Of a DNA stretch of 64,000 nucleotides, positions 38,383 through 47,804 are shown piece after piece (positions within the stretch are counted from its first letter, which is position 1; every line of letters begins with the position of its first letter). Both the position numbers and the translations under genes were made by a program. Origin of the DNA: Streptococcus intermedius SK54 = ATCC 27335. Its GTDB lineage: Bacteria; Bacillota; Bacilli; Lactobacillales; Streptococcaceae. The notes beneath the pieces were generated by a model. It made no database searches. It worked only from the letters and a program-made list of their open reading frames with translations, and was not told the DNA's origin. The stretch lies in contig NZ_ATFK01000002.1 of the NCBI RefSeq assembly GCF_000413475.1, forward strand, positions 124,001 to 188,000, written 5' to 3'.

Positions 38383-39515
38383 AATTTCCCATCCTTTCTA
38401 TAATAGTAATGCTGATATAGATAATGGGAAGCTAGTATAAACCCCAAACTCAAAACGAGCAGATAAACAACTCCTATGAGGAAGGCATTCTGAGGGAGAA
38501 TTTTAATGTCATTGATGAGCTGCCCATAGCCAAGATATTCAAAAGGAAAAAATTTCTTGAGAGGCTGGAACCATTCTTCTTGAGATAAAGTGAGAAAACC
38601 AGTCAAGAAGACAACAATCAGGCCGATGACAACCAGGCTTTTCTTGAAAATGAGAGACAGGAGCTGACCCAGGCTGGCCAGGAAGAGGAGGGCGACCAGA
38701 AAGAGGGGCAGGGTTTGCAGGACAATCTGCCAGATGGGCACAATAGTCCGGTCCAGGTAGAGATAAGGATAGTTCCAGGTGCCAAAACTGTCCAGCAGGC
38801 CTTTGGCTACATAGAGGACAGCGAAGAGCAGGAGGGTGAACAGAAAGGTCACCAAGATAGGAACCAGCAGTTTGATGAGCAGGTGCTTGAGCTTGCGACC
38901 GCCCAGCAGCTGATAAAAACGAATCTGCGAACTCTCAATCTCGCTACTGAGGGAATCGGCTATAAGGACGGTGATGAGAACAAAGATGGTGGTAGAGGAC
39001 AGCCAGGCTGTCATGATGTGGCCTATGCTAAAGGCAGCTTCGCTTGTGTTATTAAATGAAAGACTCGGACTTCCTCCGACTGCTTTTACAGCTTCGCGGT
39101 AACGGATACTAGCTTTTAAATTCTGATAGTCATCAGAGTTTTTGTCTGTTGTGGAGTTAAGTAGGGTTAACAAGCCCTGATATTCCAGTTGAGCAACTTT
39201 TTCTAGATCCTTCTTTTTTAAAGCGGCTAATTCTTCTGATAGAAGAACTTCTCTTTCTTGTTCCAATTTTAGCTGTTGACTGATAACCTTATCGGCAGGA
39301 TTTAGCTGAGCCTGACTTTGTAAATTTTTCACCGATTGTTTGCTTTGTTGGAGCTGCTCTCTGATAATAGCCAGATTGCTATTGAAGCTCTGCTTGTTTA
39401 TTGCTGTTTGGTTGAAGATAAATAGCCCCAAAAAGATGGCAGCCAGCAGGATTAGACAGATTTTATTTTTGGGACTTTTTAGAAAGCGTTTCAGTTCAAA
39501 GCGAAAAAAATCCAT
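38379..39515 (-). CDS. ABC-2 type permease with extracellular coiled coil
   Basis: 378 residues. One N-terminal membrane segment (residues 18-34) is followed by a roughly 130-residue outside region that is Gln/Leu/Lys rich and coiled-coil-like (REQLQQSKQSVKNLQSQAQL), then six or so further membrane segments from about residue 165. This layout is common in ABC-2 permeases of Gram-positives. It precedes and overlaps the ATPase gene, and lies 60 bp downstream of the small secreted protein gene. GC content inside 38.6-39.0 kb is higher than in the flanks. Confidence 0.85.
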   Translation of the reverse strand: MDFFRFELKRFLKSPKNKICLILLAAIFLGLFIFNQTAINKQSFNSNLAIIREQLQQSKQSVKNLQSQAQLNPADKVISQQLKLEQEREVLLSEELAALKKKDLEKVAQLEYQGLLTLLNSTTDKNSDDYQNLKASIRYREAVKAVGGSPSLSFNNTSEAAFSIGHIMTAWLSSTTIFVLITVLIADSLSSEIESSQIRFYQLLGGRKLKHLLIKLLVPILVTFLFTLLLFAVLYVAKGLLDSFGTWNYPYLYLDRTIVPIWQIVLQTLPLFLVALLFLASLGQLLSLIFKKSLVVIGLIVVFLTGFLTLSQEEWFQPLKKFFPFEYLGYGQLINDIKILPQNAFLIGVVYLLVLSLGFILASHYLYQHYYYRKDGKL

Positions 39516-39537
39516 AAATATACCTCGTACAAAAGGA

Positions 39538-39567
39538 ACATAGAGGCTAGATTGATAGCCTCTATGT
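39538..39567 (-). terminator. Hairpin between the secreted peptide gene and the ABC genes
   Basis: A perfect 12-bp stem (ACATAGAGGCTA / TAGCCTCTATGT) with a 6-nt loop. On the minus strand it is followed by TCCTTTTGT, a weak T-run, so partial termination (an attenuator giving more peptide mRNA than transporter mRNA) is likely. Confidence 0.65.
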
Positions 39568-39574
39568 TTAGCTA

Positions 39575-39853
39575 TTAATAAGTCTGATAGTGATAGATAT
39601 AAAGAAATGCTGGATTAATACCTTCATAACGATTAATCCGTTCTATTTTGGATACACGAAAACCTCTGTGATAATACAAGTTCATCCAAGAATAAGATGT
39701 TCGAGTGACTCCACCCATAACAAGATGAACCTCATATTTAGTGTGTACAACTGAGGCTATGTTAGCAGCTGAGACGATATTTTTGGCACCTAGACCAAGT
39801 AAAGTTGCAAGAATTGCAATCAATAAAGCGTTTTTCTTAACTTTTTTCACCAT
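39575..39853 (-). CDS. Small secreted protein, bacteriocin-like candidate
   Basis: 92 residues. A basic N-terminus (MVKKVKKN), a hydrophobic core and a likely cleavage site after NIVSA give a mature product of about 64 residues. That part is rich in Tyr, His, Arg and Ile (TSYSWMNLYYHRGF and a C-terminal YIYHYQTY) with no cysteine. AAGGAGGAT precedes the ATG. Size, export signal, aromatic content, the ABC-2 genes downstream and a cre-like site upstream together suggest a secreted antimicrobial or signalling peptide. Similarity to the lactococcin 972 family (a tyrosine-histidine motif in a class IId-type peptide) is suggestive only. Confidence 0.7.
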   Translation of the reverse strand: MVKKVKKNALLIAILATLLGLGAKNIVSAANIASVVHTKYEVHLVMGGVTRTSYSWMNLYYHRGFRVSKIERINRYEGINPAFLYIYHYQTY

Positions 39854-39905
39854 TGTATTTATCCTCCTTACAATAAATATAAAAGTGTTTGTCTAGACAT
39901 TTTTT

Positions 39906-39934
39906 ATTATATCATAAAAACTGCAAAATGTAAA
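39906..39934 (-). promoter_or_regulatory. Promoter of the small secreted protein gene
   Basis: On the minus strand, TTTACA (39934-39929), a 17-bp spacer and a perfect TATAAT (39911-39906). Confidence 0.8.
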
Positions 39935-39944
39935 GCGCTTTCAC
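39929..39944. promoter_or_regulatory. cre-like site over the -35 box
   Basis: TGTAAAGCGCTTTCAC has the AAAGCGCTTT palindromic core and TG/CA flanks of catabolite-responsive elements, with one flank shifted by one base. It overlaps the -35 box of the minus-strand promoter, so CcpA binding would repress the secreted-protein gene on rich sugar. Confidence 0.6.
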
Positions 39945-40192
39945 GTATAAAATGTCCACATTATTGTTCTTTTTCTGATAATTTAGAAAAATCACAAAAT
40001 ACTTTATAGATAATTACAGAATTTGAAAAGAGCTAAAGTACTAATATTAGAAATCAAATGAATATGACTACAAATAGATTTTGTGACAAGGCATAGTACT
40101 TCTAATGCTGAATCTTTCTGTAATGTATGGGAGCTATCGTGAAAAAAGTTTGAAAAAACAAAAAGAGGTTTCTTTTACTATGCTGAAATCAG
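39945..40192. other. Intergenic region upstream of gap
   Basis: AT-rich DNA between the divergent secreted-protein gene and gap. I see no ORF with a ribosome site, no terminator hairpin and no known riboswitch here. Confidence 0.5.
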
Positions 40193-40221
40193 TTGCAATT
40201 TTAAGAGAGAAAGTATATAAT
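40193..40221 (+). promoter_or_regulatory. Promoter of gap
   Basis: TTGCAA at 40193-40198, 17-bp spacer and TATAAT at 40216-40221, followed by a leader of about 80 nt and AAGGAGGA. Confidence 0.8.
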
Positions 40222-40307
40222 AGATATGTTGAAAGGTGATTTGTAGCAACTCAAGTTACTCTTTTCACATAAAAATTTTTTTGATTTTCATAAGGAGGAA
40301 ATCACGA

Positions 40308-41315
40308 ATGGTAGTTAAAGTTGGTATTAACGGTTTCGGTCGTATTGGTCGTCTTGCATTCCGTCGTATCCAAAACGTAGAAGGTGTTGAAGTTACTCGT
40401 ATCAACGACCTTACAGATCCAGTAATGCTTGCACACTTGTTGAAATATGACACAACTCAAGGTCGTTTCGATGGTACTGTGGAAGTTAAAGAAGGTGGAT
40501 TCGAAGTTAACGGTAAATTCGTTAAGGTTTCTGCTGAACGTGACCCAGAACAAATCGATTGGGCTACTGATGGTGTAGAAATCGTTTTGGAAGCAACTGG
40601 TTTCTTTGCTAAGAAAGATGCAGCTGAAAAACACCTTAAAGGTGGAGCTAAGAAAGTTGTTATCACTGCCCCTGGTGGAAGCGATGTTAAAACAGTCGTA
40701 TTTAACACTAACCATGATGTTCTTGATGGTACTGAAACAGTTATCTCTGGTGCTTCATGTACTACAAACTGTTTGGCTCCAATGGCTAAAGCACTTCAAG
40801 ACAATTTCGGTGTCGTTGAAGGTTTGATGACTACTATCCACGCTTACACTGGTGACCAAATGATCCTTGACGGTCCACATCGTAAAGGTGATCTTCGCCG
40901 TGCTCGTGCTGGTGCTGCAAACATCGTTCCTAACTCAACTGGTGCTGCTAAAGCTATCGGTCTTGTTATTCCAGAATTGAACGGTAAACTTGATGGTTCA
41001 GCTCAACGTGTTCCAACTCCAACTGGATCAGTTACTGAATTGGTTGCTGTTCTTGAAAAGAATGTTACTGTTGATGAAGTAAATGCAGCTATGAAAGCAG
41101 CAGCTAACGAATCATACGGTTACACAGAAGATCCAATCGTATCTTCAGATATCGTAGGTATGGCTTACGGTTCATTGTTCGATGCAACTCAAACTAAAGT
41201 TCTTGACGTTGATGGAAAACAATTGGTGAAAGTTGTATCTTGGTATGATAACGAAATGTCATACACTGCACAACTTGTACGTACTCTTGAATACTTTGCA
41301 AAAATCGCTAAATAA
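40308..41315 (+). CDS. gap: Glyceraldehyde-3-phosphate dehydrogenase (NAD)
   Basis: Glycolytic enzyme making 1,3-bisphosphoglycerate. 335 residues: Rossmann motif [11 protein letters not shown] at the N-terminus, catalytic cysteine in [12 protein letters not shown] (about residue 151), then HAYTGDQM and [12 protein letters not shown] start at the ATG 40308 just after AAGGAGG; the frame is open 72 bp further up but lacks a ribosome site. Very biased codon use. In streptococci the same protein is also exposed on the surface and binds plasmin. Confidence 0.99.
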   Translation: MVVKVGINGFGRIGRLAFRRIQNVEGVEVTRINDLTDPVMLAHLLKYDTTQGRFDGTVEVKEGGFEVNGKFVKVSAERDPEQIDWATDGVEIVLEATGFFAKKDAAEKHLKGGAKKVVITAPGGSDVKTVVFNTNHDVLDGTETVISGASCTTNCLAPMAKALQDNFGVVEGLMTTIHAYTGDQMILDGPHRKGDLRRARAGAANIVPNSTGAAKAIGLVIPELNGKLDGSAQRVPTPTGSVTELVAVLEKNVTVDEVNAAMKAAANESYGYTEDPIVSSDIVGMAYGSLFDATQTKVLDVDGKQLVKVVSWYDNEMSYTAQLVRTLEYFAKIAK

Positions 41316-41330
41316 TTCATTAGTATAGAG

Positions 41331-41354
41331 AAGAGAGGATTGCCTCTCTTTTTT
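41331..41354 (+). terminator. Intrinsic terminator of gap
   Basis: AAGAGAGG (41331-41338), loop ATTG, CCTCTCTT (41343-41350), T-run to 41354. Confidence 0.9.
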
Positions 41355-41405
41355 GTTGTTATTTAAAAACCGTATATAATTATTCCGATTATGATTTGCT
41401 CCATG

Positions 41406-41446
41406 AAAAAAAACAACTTGAAATTATTAGATCAAGTTGTTTTTTT
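41406..41446. terminator. Bidirectional terminator between gap and rnjA
   Basis: An A-run plus ACAACTTGA pairs with TCAAGTTGT plus a T-run. Because both arms are A/T flanked, it can end the minus-strand rnjA mRNA and act as a second stop for gap. Confidence 0.85.
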
Positions 41447-41470
41447 AGCTATTTATGCAAGATTATCTTG

Positions 41471-43153
41471 CTAGAGTTCTTCATCTGGTGTTAAAATCAT
41501 TGGAATAATGATAGGCTCACGCTCTGTATTTTCATATAAAAATGGCCGAAGAGCATTTACAATAGCTCCATTGACAGACTGGATGCTGGCATCTTTATTT
41601 TTCAATGCAATACGTATCGCATTGAAAAGAATACGTTGGCTATGACGGATCAGTTCAACTGATTCCCGCATATAGATGAAACCGCGGCTGAGAATATCAG
41701 GACCGGCTAAGATCATCTTGGATTTAAAGTCAACAGTGGCTACTGCAAGGACAACGCCATCTTCGGAAAGGTCACGTCTGTCACGAAGGACTGCAGCACC
41801 AATTTCTCCAATACGATTGCCATCGACATAAATATCTTGTGCATTGAAACTTCCAGCAATGCGAGCAGAATTAGCAGTTAACGCTAGAACATCTCCATTG
41901 CTCATGATAAAGATATTGTCTTTAGGCACTCCAGTATCCATTGCAAGTCCCGCATGCACTTTTTGCATACGGTATTCACCATGGACGGGCATGAAATATT
42001 TCGGTTTTATCAAACGAAGCATGAGTTTTTGCTCTTGTTGACCTCCGTGTCCAGATGTATGGATGTTATTGATTTTTCCATGGATAACATCAACGCCTGC
42101 TTCTGAAATGGTGTTGATAAGCTTATTGACACTAGTAGTATTTCCTGGGATAGGACTAGAAGAGAAAATCACTGTATCACCTGGTTGAAGCTGTACTTGA
42201 CGATGTGTTCCGTTTGCAATGCGTGAAAGGGCCGCCATTGGCTCTCCCTGACTACCTGTACACATGATGAGAATCTCACCAGCAGGGTAATCTTTGATTT
42301 CATTTGGTTCGATGAAGGTTCCTTTAGGTGTTTTGATGTAACCTAGCTCAATTCCATTGGTAATGGCTTTTTCCATTGAGCGTCCAAAAACGGCAATTTT
42401 TCGCCCAGTTTTAACAGCAGCCTCCGCAGCTTGTTGGAGGCGGAAGATATTTGAGGCAAAAGAGGCAAAGATAATCCGTCCATGAATGCCTTCGATGATC
42501 TTCATGATAGACTGTCCAACGACTTTTTCAGAGTTTGTGAAAGTCGGAATTTCCGCATTGGTTGAGTCAGACAGCAATGCTAGAACGCCATCTTCACCGA
42601 GGGCAGCCATTCGGTGCAAATCAGCGGGCTCTCCAACGGGGGTCAAGTCGAATTTAAAATCACCGGTACATACTATTTTCCCTTGAGGTGTGTGAATGAC
42701 AATTCCCAAAGGTTCTGGAATGGAGTGAGTGGTACGGAAGAAGGTTGCCTTTAGATTTTTAAATTGAAGCTCAGTATTTTGATTGATTTCGTAGAGCTTG
42801 GCATCGCGTAAGAGACCGTGTTCTTCTAATTTACCACGGATAAGTGCAAGTGCAAGTGGACCAGCATAAATAGGAACGTTTGCTTGTTTAAGAAGAAAGG
42901 GAATTCCACCAATATGGTCTTCGTGACCGTGAGTGATGAGCACTCCTTTGATACGGTCAATATTTTCTACGATATAGGAATAATCAGGAATGACGTAATC
43001 AATCCCTAAAAGGTCGTCTTCAGGAAATTTAATACCAGCATCGACAATGATAATCTCATCTTGGTATTCGATGCCGTAGGTATTCTTTCCGATTTCTCCT
43101 AGACCACCAATGGCAAATACACCGACTTCTTCGGATTTTAAGGTATAAGACAT
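41471..43153 (-). CDS. rnjA: Ribonuclease J1
   Basis: A 560-residue 5'-3' exo- and endoribonuclease central to mRNA decay in Gram-positives. The beta-lactamase core has HGHEDH at residues 75-80 and downstream [11 protein letters not shown], then beta-CASP segments ([50 protein letters not shown]) and the C-terminal domain. It is the downstream partner of rpoY on the minus strand, 3 nt apart. Confidence 0.97.
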   Translation of the reverse strand: MSYTLKSEEVGVFAIGGLGEIGKNTYGIEYQDEIIIVDAGIKFPEDDLLGIDYVIPDYSYIVENIDRIKGVLITHGHEDHIGGIPFLLKQANVPIYAGPLALALIRGKLEEHGLLRDAKLYEINQNTELQFKNLKATFFRTTHSIPEPLGIVIHTPQGKIVCTGDFKFDLTPVGEPADLHRMAALGEDGVLALLSDSTNAEIPTFTNSEKVVGQSIMKIIEGIHGRIIFASFASNIFRLQQAAEAAVKTGRKIAVFGRSMEKAITNGIELGYIKTPKGTFIEPNEIKDYPAGEILIMCTGSQGEPMAALSRIANGTHRQVQLQPGDTVIFSSSPIPGNTTSVNKLINTISEAGVDVIHGKINNIHTSGHGGQQEQKLMLRLIKPKYFMPVHGEYRMQKVHAGLAMDTGVPKDNIFIMSNGDVLALTANSARIAGSFNAQDIYVDGNRIGEIGAAVLRDRRDLSEDGVVLAVATVDFKSKMILAGPDILSRGFIYMRESVELIRHSQRILFNAIRIALKNKDASIQSVNGAIVNALRPFLYENTEREPIIIPMILTPDEEL

Positions 43154-43156
43154 GGT

Positions 43157-43387
43157 TTAAAGCTCCGTAATTGTAAAGTTGCCTGATTCTTTTTCATATT
43201 CTAAATGTTTATCAGACAAGCATGTGATAAATTCAATATTGTAAGGTGTTTTTTCTTCAACAAGTTTCTGTGCTTTTATTCGTCCGTCTAATTCGTCTTT
43301 GGCATCAATATCCAAGTAAAGCGTATGTGTGTTTTCGCGTCGTGGATTGCGTTCTTTTGTTTCTTGATAAAAAATTTTGTAAATCAT
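43157..43387 (-). CDS. rpoY: RNA polymerase epsilon subunit
   Basis: A 76-residue protein beginning [20 protein letters not shown], the RpoY (YkzG, DUF1447) family of small RNA polymerase subunits specific to Bacillota, structurally like phage Gp2. The start at 43387 has an AGGAAC site just upstream; a longer in-frame ATG (43444) lacks one. RpoY followed by rnjA is the conserved order in the group. Confidence 0.95.
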   Translation of the reverse strand: MIYKIFYQETKERNPRRENTHTLYLDIDAKDELDGRIKAQKLVEEKTPYNIEFITCLSDKHLEYEKESGNFTITEL

Positions 43388-43663
43388 TTCAGTTCCTTTC
43401 TTATTCATACTCAATCTACCAGAAAACAGCCACCTTATTTTCAAGGGCGGTTTTCATCTATTTGGTTATCCGAGTAATAAATTGATTTTGATACGTTACA
43501 ATTATAATTATTATATCATAAAAAGGTTATTTAGTAAAAGAAAGAAATAAGAAAATCTAGGAAAACGATTTTCACAAGGTCTTGTTTTTTGTAAATCATA
43601 TTGAGGAAATCCGTATTTTTTGTAGTATAATAGAAAGTAGATTAGCACGAAGGAAATACAAAA

Positions 43664-44347
43664 ATGAAAGTTTTAGCTTTTGATAGCTCTAGTAAGGCAC
43701 TGGCAATTGCTATTTTAGAGGATGAACAGTTGCTTGCTGAGATGACAATCAATATTAAAAAAAATCATAGCATTACATTGATGCCAGCAATTGATTTTCT
43801 CATGGAAAGTTTGGATTTAAAACCAACTGACTTAGAACGCATTGTGGTTGCAGAAGGTCCGGGTAGTTATACAGGTTTGCGAATTGCTGTGGCAACAGCT
43901 AAAACTCTGGCTCATACCCTTAAGATTGGTTTAGTTGGAGTTTCTAGCTTACAGATTCTGGTACCAGAAAGTATTGATGGCTTGGTTATTCCGCTCATGG
44001 ATGCTAGACGCAACAATGTTTATGCTGGTTTTTATAAAAATGGTAGGACCGTTCAGCCAGAAGCTCATTTATCTTTTGAAGAGGTCTTGGAAAAAGCCAA
44101 GTCTGCTTCTCAAGTAACCTTTGTAGGAGAAGTTGAAAACTTCACAGAGCAGATTCAAACCGTTCTGCCAAATGCTCTTATCAAACGAACCCTGCCAGAT
44201 ACTATACTTCTTGCAAAAATCGGGTTGCACTTGCCAGTTTGCTCTATCCATGACTTCGTTCCTAAGTATCTCAAGAGAGTGGAAGCGGAGGAAAATTGGC
44301 TCAAAAATCATAAAGAAACGAACGAGTCTTACATCAAACGCTTATGA
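43664..44347 (+). CDS. tsaB: tRNA threonylcarbamoyladenosine biosynthesis protein TsaB
   Basis: A 227-residue ASKHA-fold partner of TsaD in t6A37 synthesis. The N-terminal part has MKVLAFDSSSKALAIAIL and VAEGPGSYTGLRIAVATAKT, the standard TsaB signature. It lacks the metal-binding histidines of TsaD. The -10 box is TATAAT at 43626-43631. It overlaps rimI by 4 bp, the start of a five-gene run. Confidence 0.96.
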   Translation: MKVLAFDSSSKALAIAILEDEQLLAEMTINIKKNHSITLMPAIDFLMESLDLKPTDLERIVVAEGPGSYTGLRIAVATAKTLAHTLKIGLVGVSSLQILVPESIDGLVIPLMDARRNNVYAGFYKNGRTVQPEAHLSFEEVLEKAKSASQVTFVGEVENFTEQIQTVLPNALIKRTLPDTILLAKIGLHLPVCSIHDFVPKYLKRVEAEENWLKNHKETNESYIKRL

Positions 44348-44787
44348 TTGAGATTAAAAGAAATGAAAAAAAGCAGACTGTTGATTTGACAGAGCAGATT
44401 TATCAGGTATTGAAAGACGTGTATGCAGTCAGTCCATGGAGCATGGAACAAATAGAGAGAGATTTACAACATCCTTTGTCGAGCTATATTTTAGCTCTAG
44501 AGGGTCAAAATTTAATTGGTTTCCTGGCTTTTCAGGAGTCAGATTTTGAAGCGGAAGTCTTGCAAATTGCGGTTAAGAAGGCTTATCAAGGTAAGAAAAT
44601 TGCGACTGCTTTGTTTGAACATCTGCCAATTAACAAAGAGATTTTCCTTGAAGTGAGGGAGTCCAACAAGCCAGCTCTGCTATTCTACAAAAAAGAAAGA
44701 TTTGAAGAAATCGCGCGGCGGAAGGCCTATTACCATGCGCCAGTGGAAGACGCGATCGTCATGAAAAGGGAGAACTATGGAAGATAG
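44344..44787 (+). CDS. rimI: Ribosomal protein S18-alanine N-acetyltransferase family protein
   Basis: A 147-residue GNAT acetyltransferase between tsaB and tsaD, the place of RimI in Bacillota. The acetyl-CoA region is [20 protein letters not shown], and [20 protein letters not shown] is the RimI-type C-terminal motif. It overlaps both neighbours (4 bp and 11 bp). Activity on S18 is inferred from family and context. Confidence 0.92.
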   Translation: MIEIKRNEKKQTVDLTEQIYQVLKDVYAVSPWSMEQIERDLQHPLSSYILALEGQNLIGFLAFQESDFEAEVLQIAVKKAYQGKKIATALFEHLPINKEIFLEVRESNKPALLFYKKERFEEIARRKAYYHAPVEDAIVMKRENYGR

Positions 44788-45787
44788 ATATATTTTAGCT
44801 TTTGAAACGTCTTGTGATGAGACCAGCGTGGCGGTTCTGAAGAATGAGACTGAGCTTTTGAGCAATGTCATTGCCAGCCAGATTGAGAGCCACAAGCGTT
44901 TTGGCGGAGTAGTACCGGAAGTGGCCAGCCGTCACCATGTGGAGGTAATTACGGTTTGTATTGAGGAGGCCCTGGCAGAGGCAGGGATTAGCGAGGAGCA
45001 CGTCACAGCAGTAGCGGTCACCTACGGACCTGGTTTGGTGGGGGCTCTTTTGGTTGGATTGGCGGCTGCCAAGTCCTTTGCTTGGGCTCATGGGATTCCG
45101 CTGATTCCAGTCAATCACATGGCGGGACATTTGATGGCAGCCCAACATGAGGAAACCTTAGAATATCCACTTTTAGCGTTATTGGTTAGCGGTGGTCATA
45201 CGGAGCTGGTCTACGTCAGTCAGGTTGGTGATTATAAGATTGTTGGGGAAACCCGCGATGATGCGGTCGGTGAAGCCTATGACAAGGTCGGTCGAGTCAT
45301 GGGCTTGACCTATCCAGCAGGGCGTGAGATAGATGAATTGGCTCATAAAGGACAGGATATTTATGATTTTCCGCGGGCTATGATCAAGGAAGATAATCTG
45401 GAATTTTCCTTTTCCGGTCTCAAGTCTGCTTTTATCAACTTGCATCACAATGCCCAGCAAAAAGGAGAAGTATTATCTAAAGAAGATTTGGCAGCTAGTT
45501 TTCAAGCAGCGGTTCTGGATATTTTAATGGTAAAAACAAAAAATGCTTTGGAAAAATATCCAGTTAAGACTTTAGTAGTTGCGGGTGGTGTTGCAGCTAA
45601 TCAAGGCTTACGTGAACGTTTAGCAGCTGAAATAACAGACGTCAAGGTTATCATACCGCCTCTGCGTCTCTGCGGTGACAATGCAGGAATGATTGCTTAT
45701 GCCAGTGTCAGCGAGTGGAACAACGCCAATCTTGCAACGTTAAATCTGAATGCCAAGCCAAGTCTGGCGTTTGAGACGATGGAGTAA
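44777..45787 (+). CDS. tsaD: tRNA N6-adenosine threonylcarbamoyltransferase TsaD
   Basis: The catalytic subunit of t6A37 synthesis on tRNAs reading ANN codons. 336 residues: N-terminal [16 protein letters not shown], the metal-binding HMAGH at residues 114-118, [12 protein letters not shown] and [17 protein letters not shown]. It is coupled to rimI by an 11-bp overlap. Confidence 0.98.
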   Translation: MEDRYILAFETSCDETSVAVLKNETELLSNVIASQIESHKRFGGVVPEVASRHHVEVITVCIEEALAEAGISEEHVTAVAVTYGPGLVGALLVGLAAAKSFAWAHGIPLIPVNHMAGHLMAAQHEETLEYPLLALLVSGGHTELVYVSQVGDYKIVGETRDDAVGEAYDKVGRVMGLTYPAGREIDELAHKGQDIYDFPRAMIKEDNLEFSFSGLKSAFINLHHNAQQKGEVLSKEDLAASFQAAVLDILMVKTKNALEKYPVKTLVVAGGVAANQGLRERLAAEITDVKVIIPPLRLCGDNAGMIAYASVSEWNNANLATLNLNAKPSLAFETME

Positions 45788-45796
45788 AGGAGAACA

Positions 45797-46492
45797 ATGC
45801 GCGGACAGACATTTAAACAGGGTGCACAAGCTGCAGCGCCAACGGCTATGGGGTATATTAGTATTGGCTTAGCCTGTGGCATTATTGGTGCTCCCTATGT
45901 CACTCCTCTTGAAATGGCACTAATGAGTATTCTTGTTTATGCAGGAAGCGCTCAGTTTGCTATGCTAGCACTCCTTGCCATCCATGCACCAGTGACAGCT
46001 ATTCTTCTGACAGTCTTTTTGATCAATTTGCGTCTATTTTTGCTGGGACTTCATACATCTACTTTTTTTCGACATGCAAGTCTATGGCAAAATATCGGTA
46101 TCGGAATCCTTTTGACAGATGAAACATACGGCGTTTTACTAAGTGAGCACGTTCATACAAAGGATATTTCGCTTCAATGGATGTATGGAAATAATATAAC
46201 AAGCTACCTTGCTTGGATGATAGGAACGGTGGTCGGAACGACATTAGGAAGTCTTTTGCCAAATCCAGAAGTGTTTGGATTAGACTTTGCGCTTGTGGGC
46301 ATGTTTATTGGTATTTTTTCTTCCCAATTTTTAGTGATGTTACATAAAACAAAACTTCAAAAACTAATCGTAATTTTGGCTGTAGTAGCTTTATCATTTT
46401 ATGCGTTAAGTATGCTTGTTTCTTCGTCTTTAGCTGTTCTAATGTCGACCTTATTAGGCTGTGCTGTGGGGGTAATGCTAGATGATAAATAA
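45797..46492 (+). CDS. azlC: Branched-chain amino acid exporter, large subunit AzlC
   Basis: A 231-residue membrane protein of the AzlC family, with a typical start (KQGAQAAAPTAMGYISIGLA) and FAMLALLAI. AzlC with AzlD exports branched-chain amino acids (4-azaleucine resistance). AAGGAGA precedes the ATG, 9 nt after tsaD. It overlaps azlD by 11 bp. Confidence 0.93.
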   Translation: MRGQTFKQGAQAAAPTAMGYISIGLACGIIGAPYVTPLEMALMSILVYAGSAQFAMLALLAIHAPVTAILLTVFLINLRLFLLGLHTSTFFRHASLWQNIGIGILLTDETYGVLLSEHVHTKDISLQWMYGNNITSYLAWMIGTVVGTTLGSLLPNPEVFGLDFALVGMFIGIFSSQFLVMLHKTKLQKLIVILAVVALSFYALSMLVSSSLAVLMSTLLGCAVGVMLDDK

Positions 46493-46820
46493 TTATATTT
46501 TTGTCGCCATTCTTTTTTCAGCCTTGGTGACATGGTTATCACGGATTAGTCCATTTGTATTGGTGAAATATCGTGGCTTGCCTAAGATTGTAGAGCGGTT
46601 TTTACAGTATTTACCAGTCTCTATTATTTTTGCCTTGATTTTATCCAGCATTGTAAATGGGAAGATAGGGCAGCTGCCAACCTTCAAATGGCTAGATTTA
46701 ATAGCTGTTTTTCCAACTAGCTATGTTGCCTTTAAGTATAAAAACTTGATTGCAACTGTTGTATTTGGCGTAGTCTTGATGGCCTTGCTGCGCTATCTGG
46801 CTGGATTTCTTGGCTTGTAA
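46482..46820 (+). CDS. azlD: Branched-chain amino acid exporter, small subunit AzlD
   Basis: A 112-residue membrane protein with about four membrane segments (LVTWLSRISPFVLVKYRGLP and VERFLQYLPVSIIFALILS are AzlD-type). It overlaps azlC and ends in a terminator, closing the tsaB-to-azlD run. Confidence 0.93.
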   Translation: MINNYIFVAILFSALVTWLSRISPFVLVKYRGLPKIVERFLQYLPVSIIFALILSSIVNGKIGQLPTFKWLDLIAVFPTSYVAFKYKNLIATVVFGVVLMALLRYLAGFLGL

Positions 46821-46832
46821 AGAAGAGACAAG

Positions 46833-46864
46833 ACAGATTGAATCGATTGATTCGGTCTGTTTTT
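46833..46864 (+). terminator. Intrinsic terminator after azlD
   Basis: ACAGATTGAATC (46833-46844), loop GATT, GATTCGGTCTGT (46849-46860) with two wobbles, then TTTT. Confidence 0.85.
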
Positions 46865-46941
46865 ACTAAACTCTAAGAATTGTCTGAAAATATAATATTT
46901 TATGCTATAATGGAACCAATCAAAATCATAGAGGTTCGGAA

Positions 46942-47684
46942 ATGGCAGAAGCAGGCCATAAATTTTTAGCAAAAATAGGAAAGAAACGCCTTCGCCCTAG
47001 TGGTAAGCTGGCAACAGACTGGCTGATTGAGCAGGGGCAGTTTTCCAGCGAAAAGAAGGTTCTAGAAGTTGCCTGCAATATGGGAACCACAACGATCGAA
47101 CTAGCTAAAAAATATGGCTGCCAGATTACTGCAGTTGATTTGGATAAGATTTCGCTGAATCAAGCTCAGCTTAATGGAGACAAGGCTGGTGTTGGTGAGC
47201 TCGTCACATTTGAGCAGGCTAATGCCATGAAGCCGCCTTATGATGACAATTCTTTTGATATCGTTATTAATGAAGTCATGCTGACCATGCAGACAGAGAA
47301 GGGAAAGGCCAAATATATGGATGAGTACTACCGGATGCTGAAGCTAGGCGGAGTGCTTCTGACCCACGACGTCATGCTCAAGCAAAAAGATGAGAATGTC
47401 CGGGAAGAGCTGTCACGTGCGATTAATGTTAATGTTGGTCCTCTGACAGAAGGGTCTTGGATTCAGCTCGCTCTCACTCGTTTGATTGTGTAGATACCTT
47501 TGTTGGCGAAATGACCTTGATGAGCCTTCGAGGTATGATATATGACGAAGGACTGGGTGGTACCCTGAAAATCTGCTTCAATGCCCTCAAGAAAGAAAAT
47601 TACAGCCAATTTATGAAGATGTTTAAGATGTCTCAAAAAAATCAAGAAAAACTGGGCTTTATTGCTATGGTTTCCTGGAAATAG
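46942..47684 (+). pseudogene. Class I SAM-dependent methyltransferase, frameshifted
   Basis: The first frame (46942-47493) has the AdoMet motif VLEVACNMGTTTIELAKKYG, then AVDLDKISLNQAQ and the post-motif FDIVINEVMLTM. It ends GSWIQLALTRLIV. From 47478 a different frame continues the protein: SFDCVDTFVGEMTLMSLRG, GGTLKICFNALKKEN and GFIAMVSWK to 47684. One base appears lost near 47478. Together they make a methyltransferase of about 247 residues. The N-terminal 183 residues may still fold but lack the last strands. It starts downstream of an extended -10 (TGCTATAAT ending at 46911). Confidence 0.8.
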
Positions 47685-47691
47685 AGAATTA

Positions 47692-47725
47692 ACCTTCTGG
47701 ACTCGATCTAGGAGGGTGTTTTTTT
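47692..47725 (+). terminator. Intrinsic terminator after the methyltransferase gene
   Basis: ACCTTCT (47692-47698) pairs with AGGAGGGT (47710-47717) with G-T wobbles, then T7. Confidence 0.65.
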
Positions 47726-47739
47726 GTTTGTCGGAGTAC

Positions 47740-47768
47740 TTGACATCTTTTATGAAACTTGTTATACT
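47740..47768 (+). promoter_or_regulatory. Promoter of the padR-like gene
   Basis: A perfect TTGACA at 47740-47745, 17-bp spacer, TATACT at 47763-47768. Just after the -10 box lies GAATATTC (47777-47784), a palindrome related to the inverted repeat at 48388, so autorepression is likely. Confidence 0.75.
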
Positions 47769-47804
47769 TTTTCAAGAATATTCAATGTTGATTATAGGTG
47801 TGAG

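Noticed and set aside
39575-39853. Firm assignment of the secreted protein to lactococcin 972
   Set aside because: Only a weak YYH-like motif and the gene layout agree; the usual large bacteriocin-associated membrane protein is not present.
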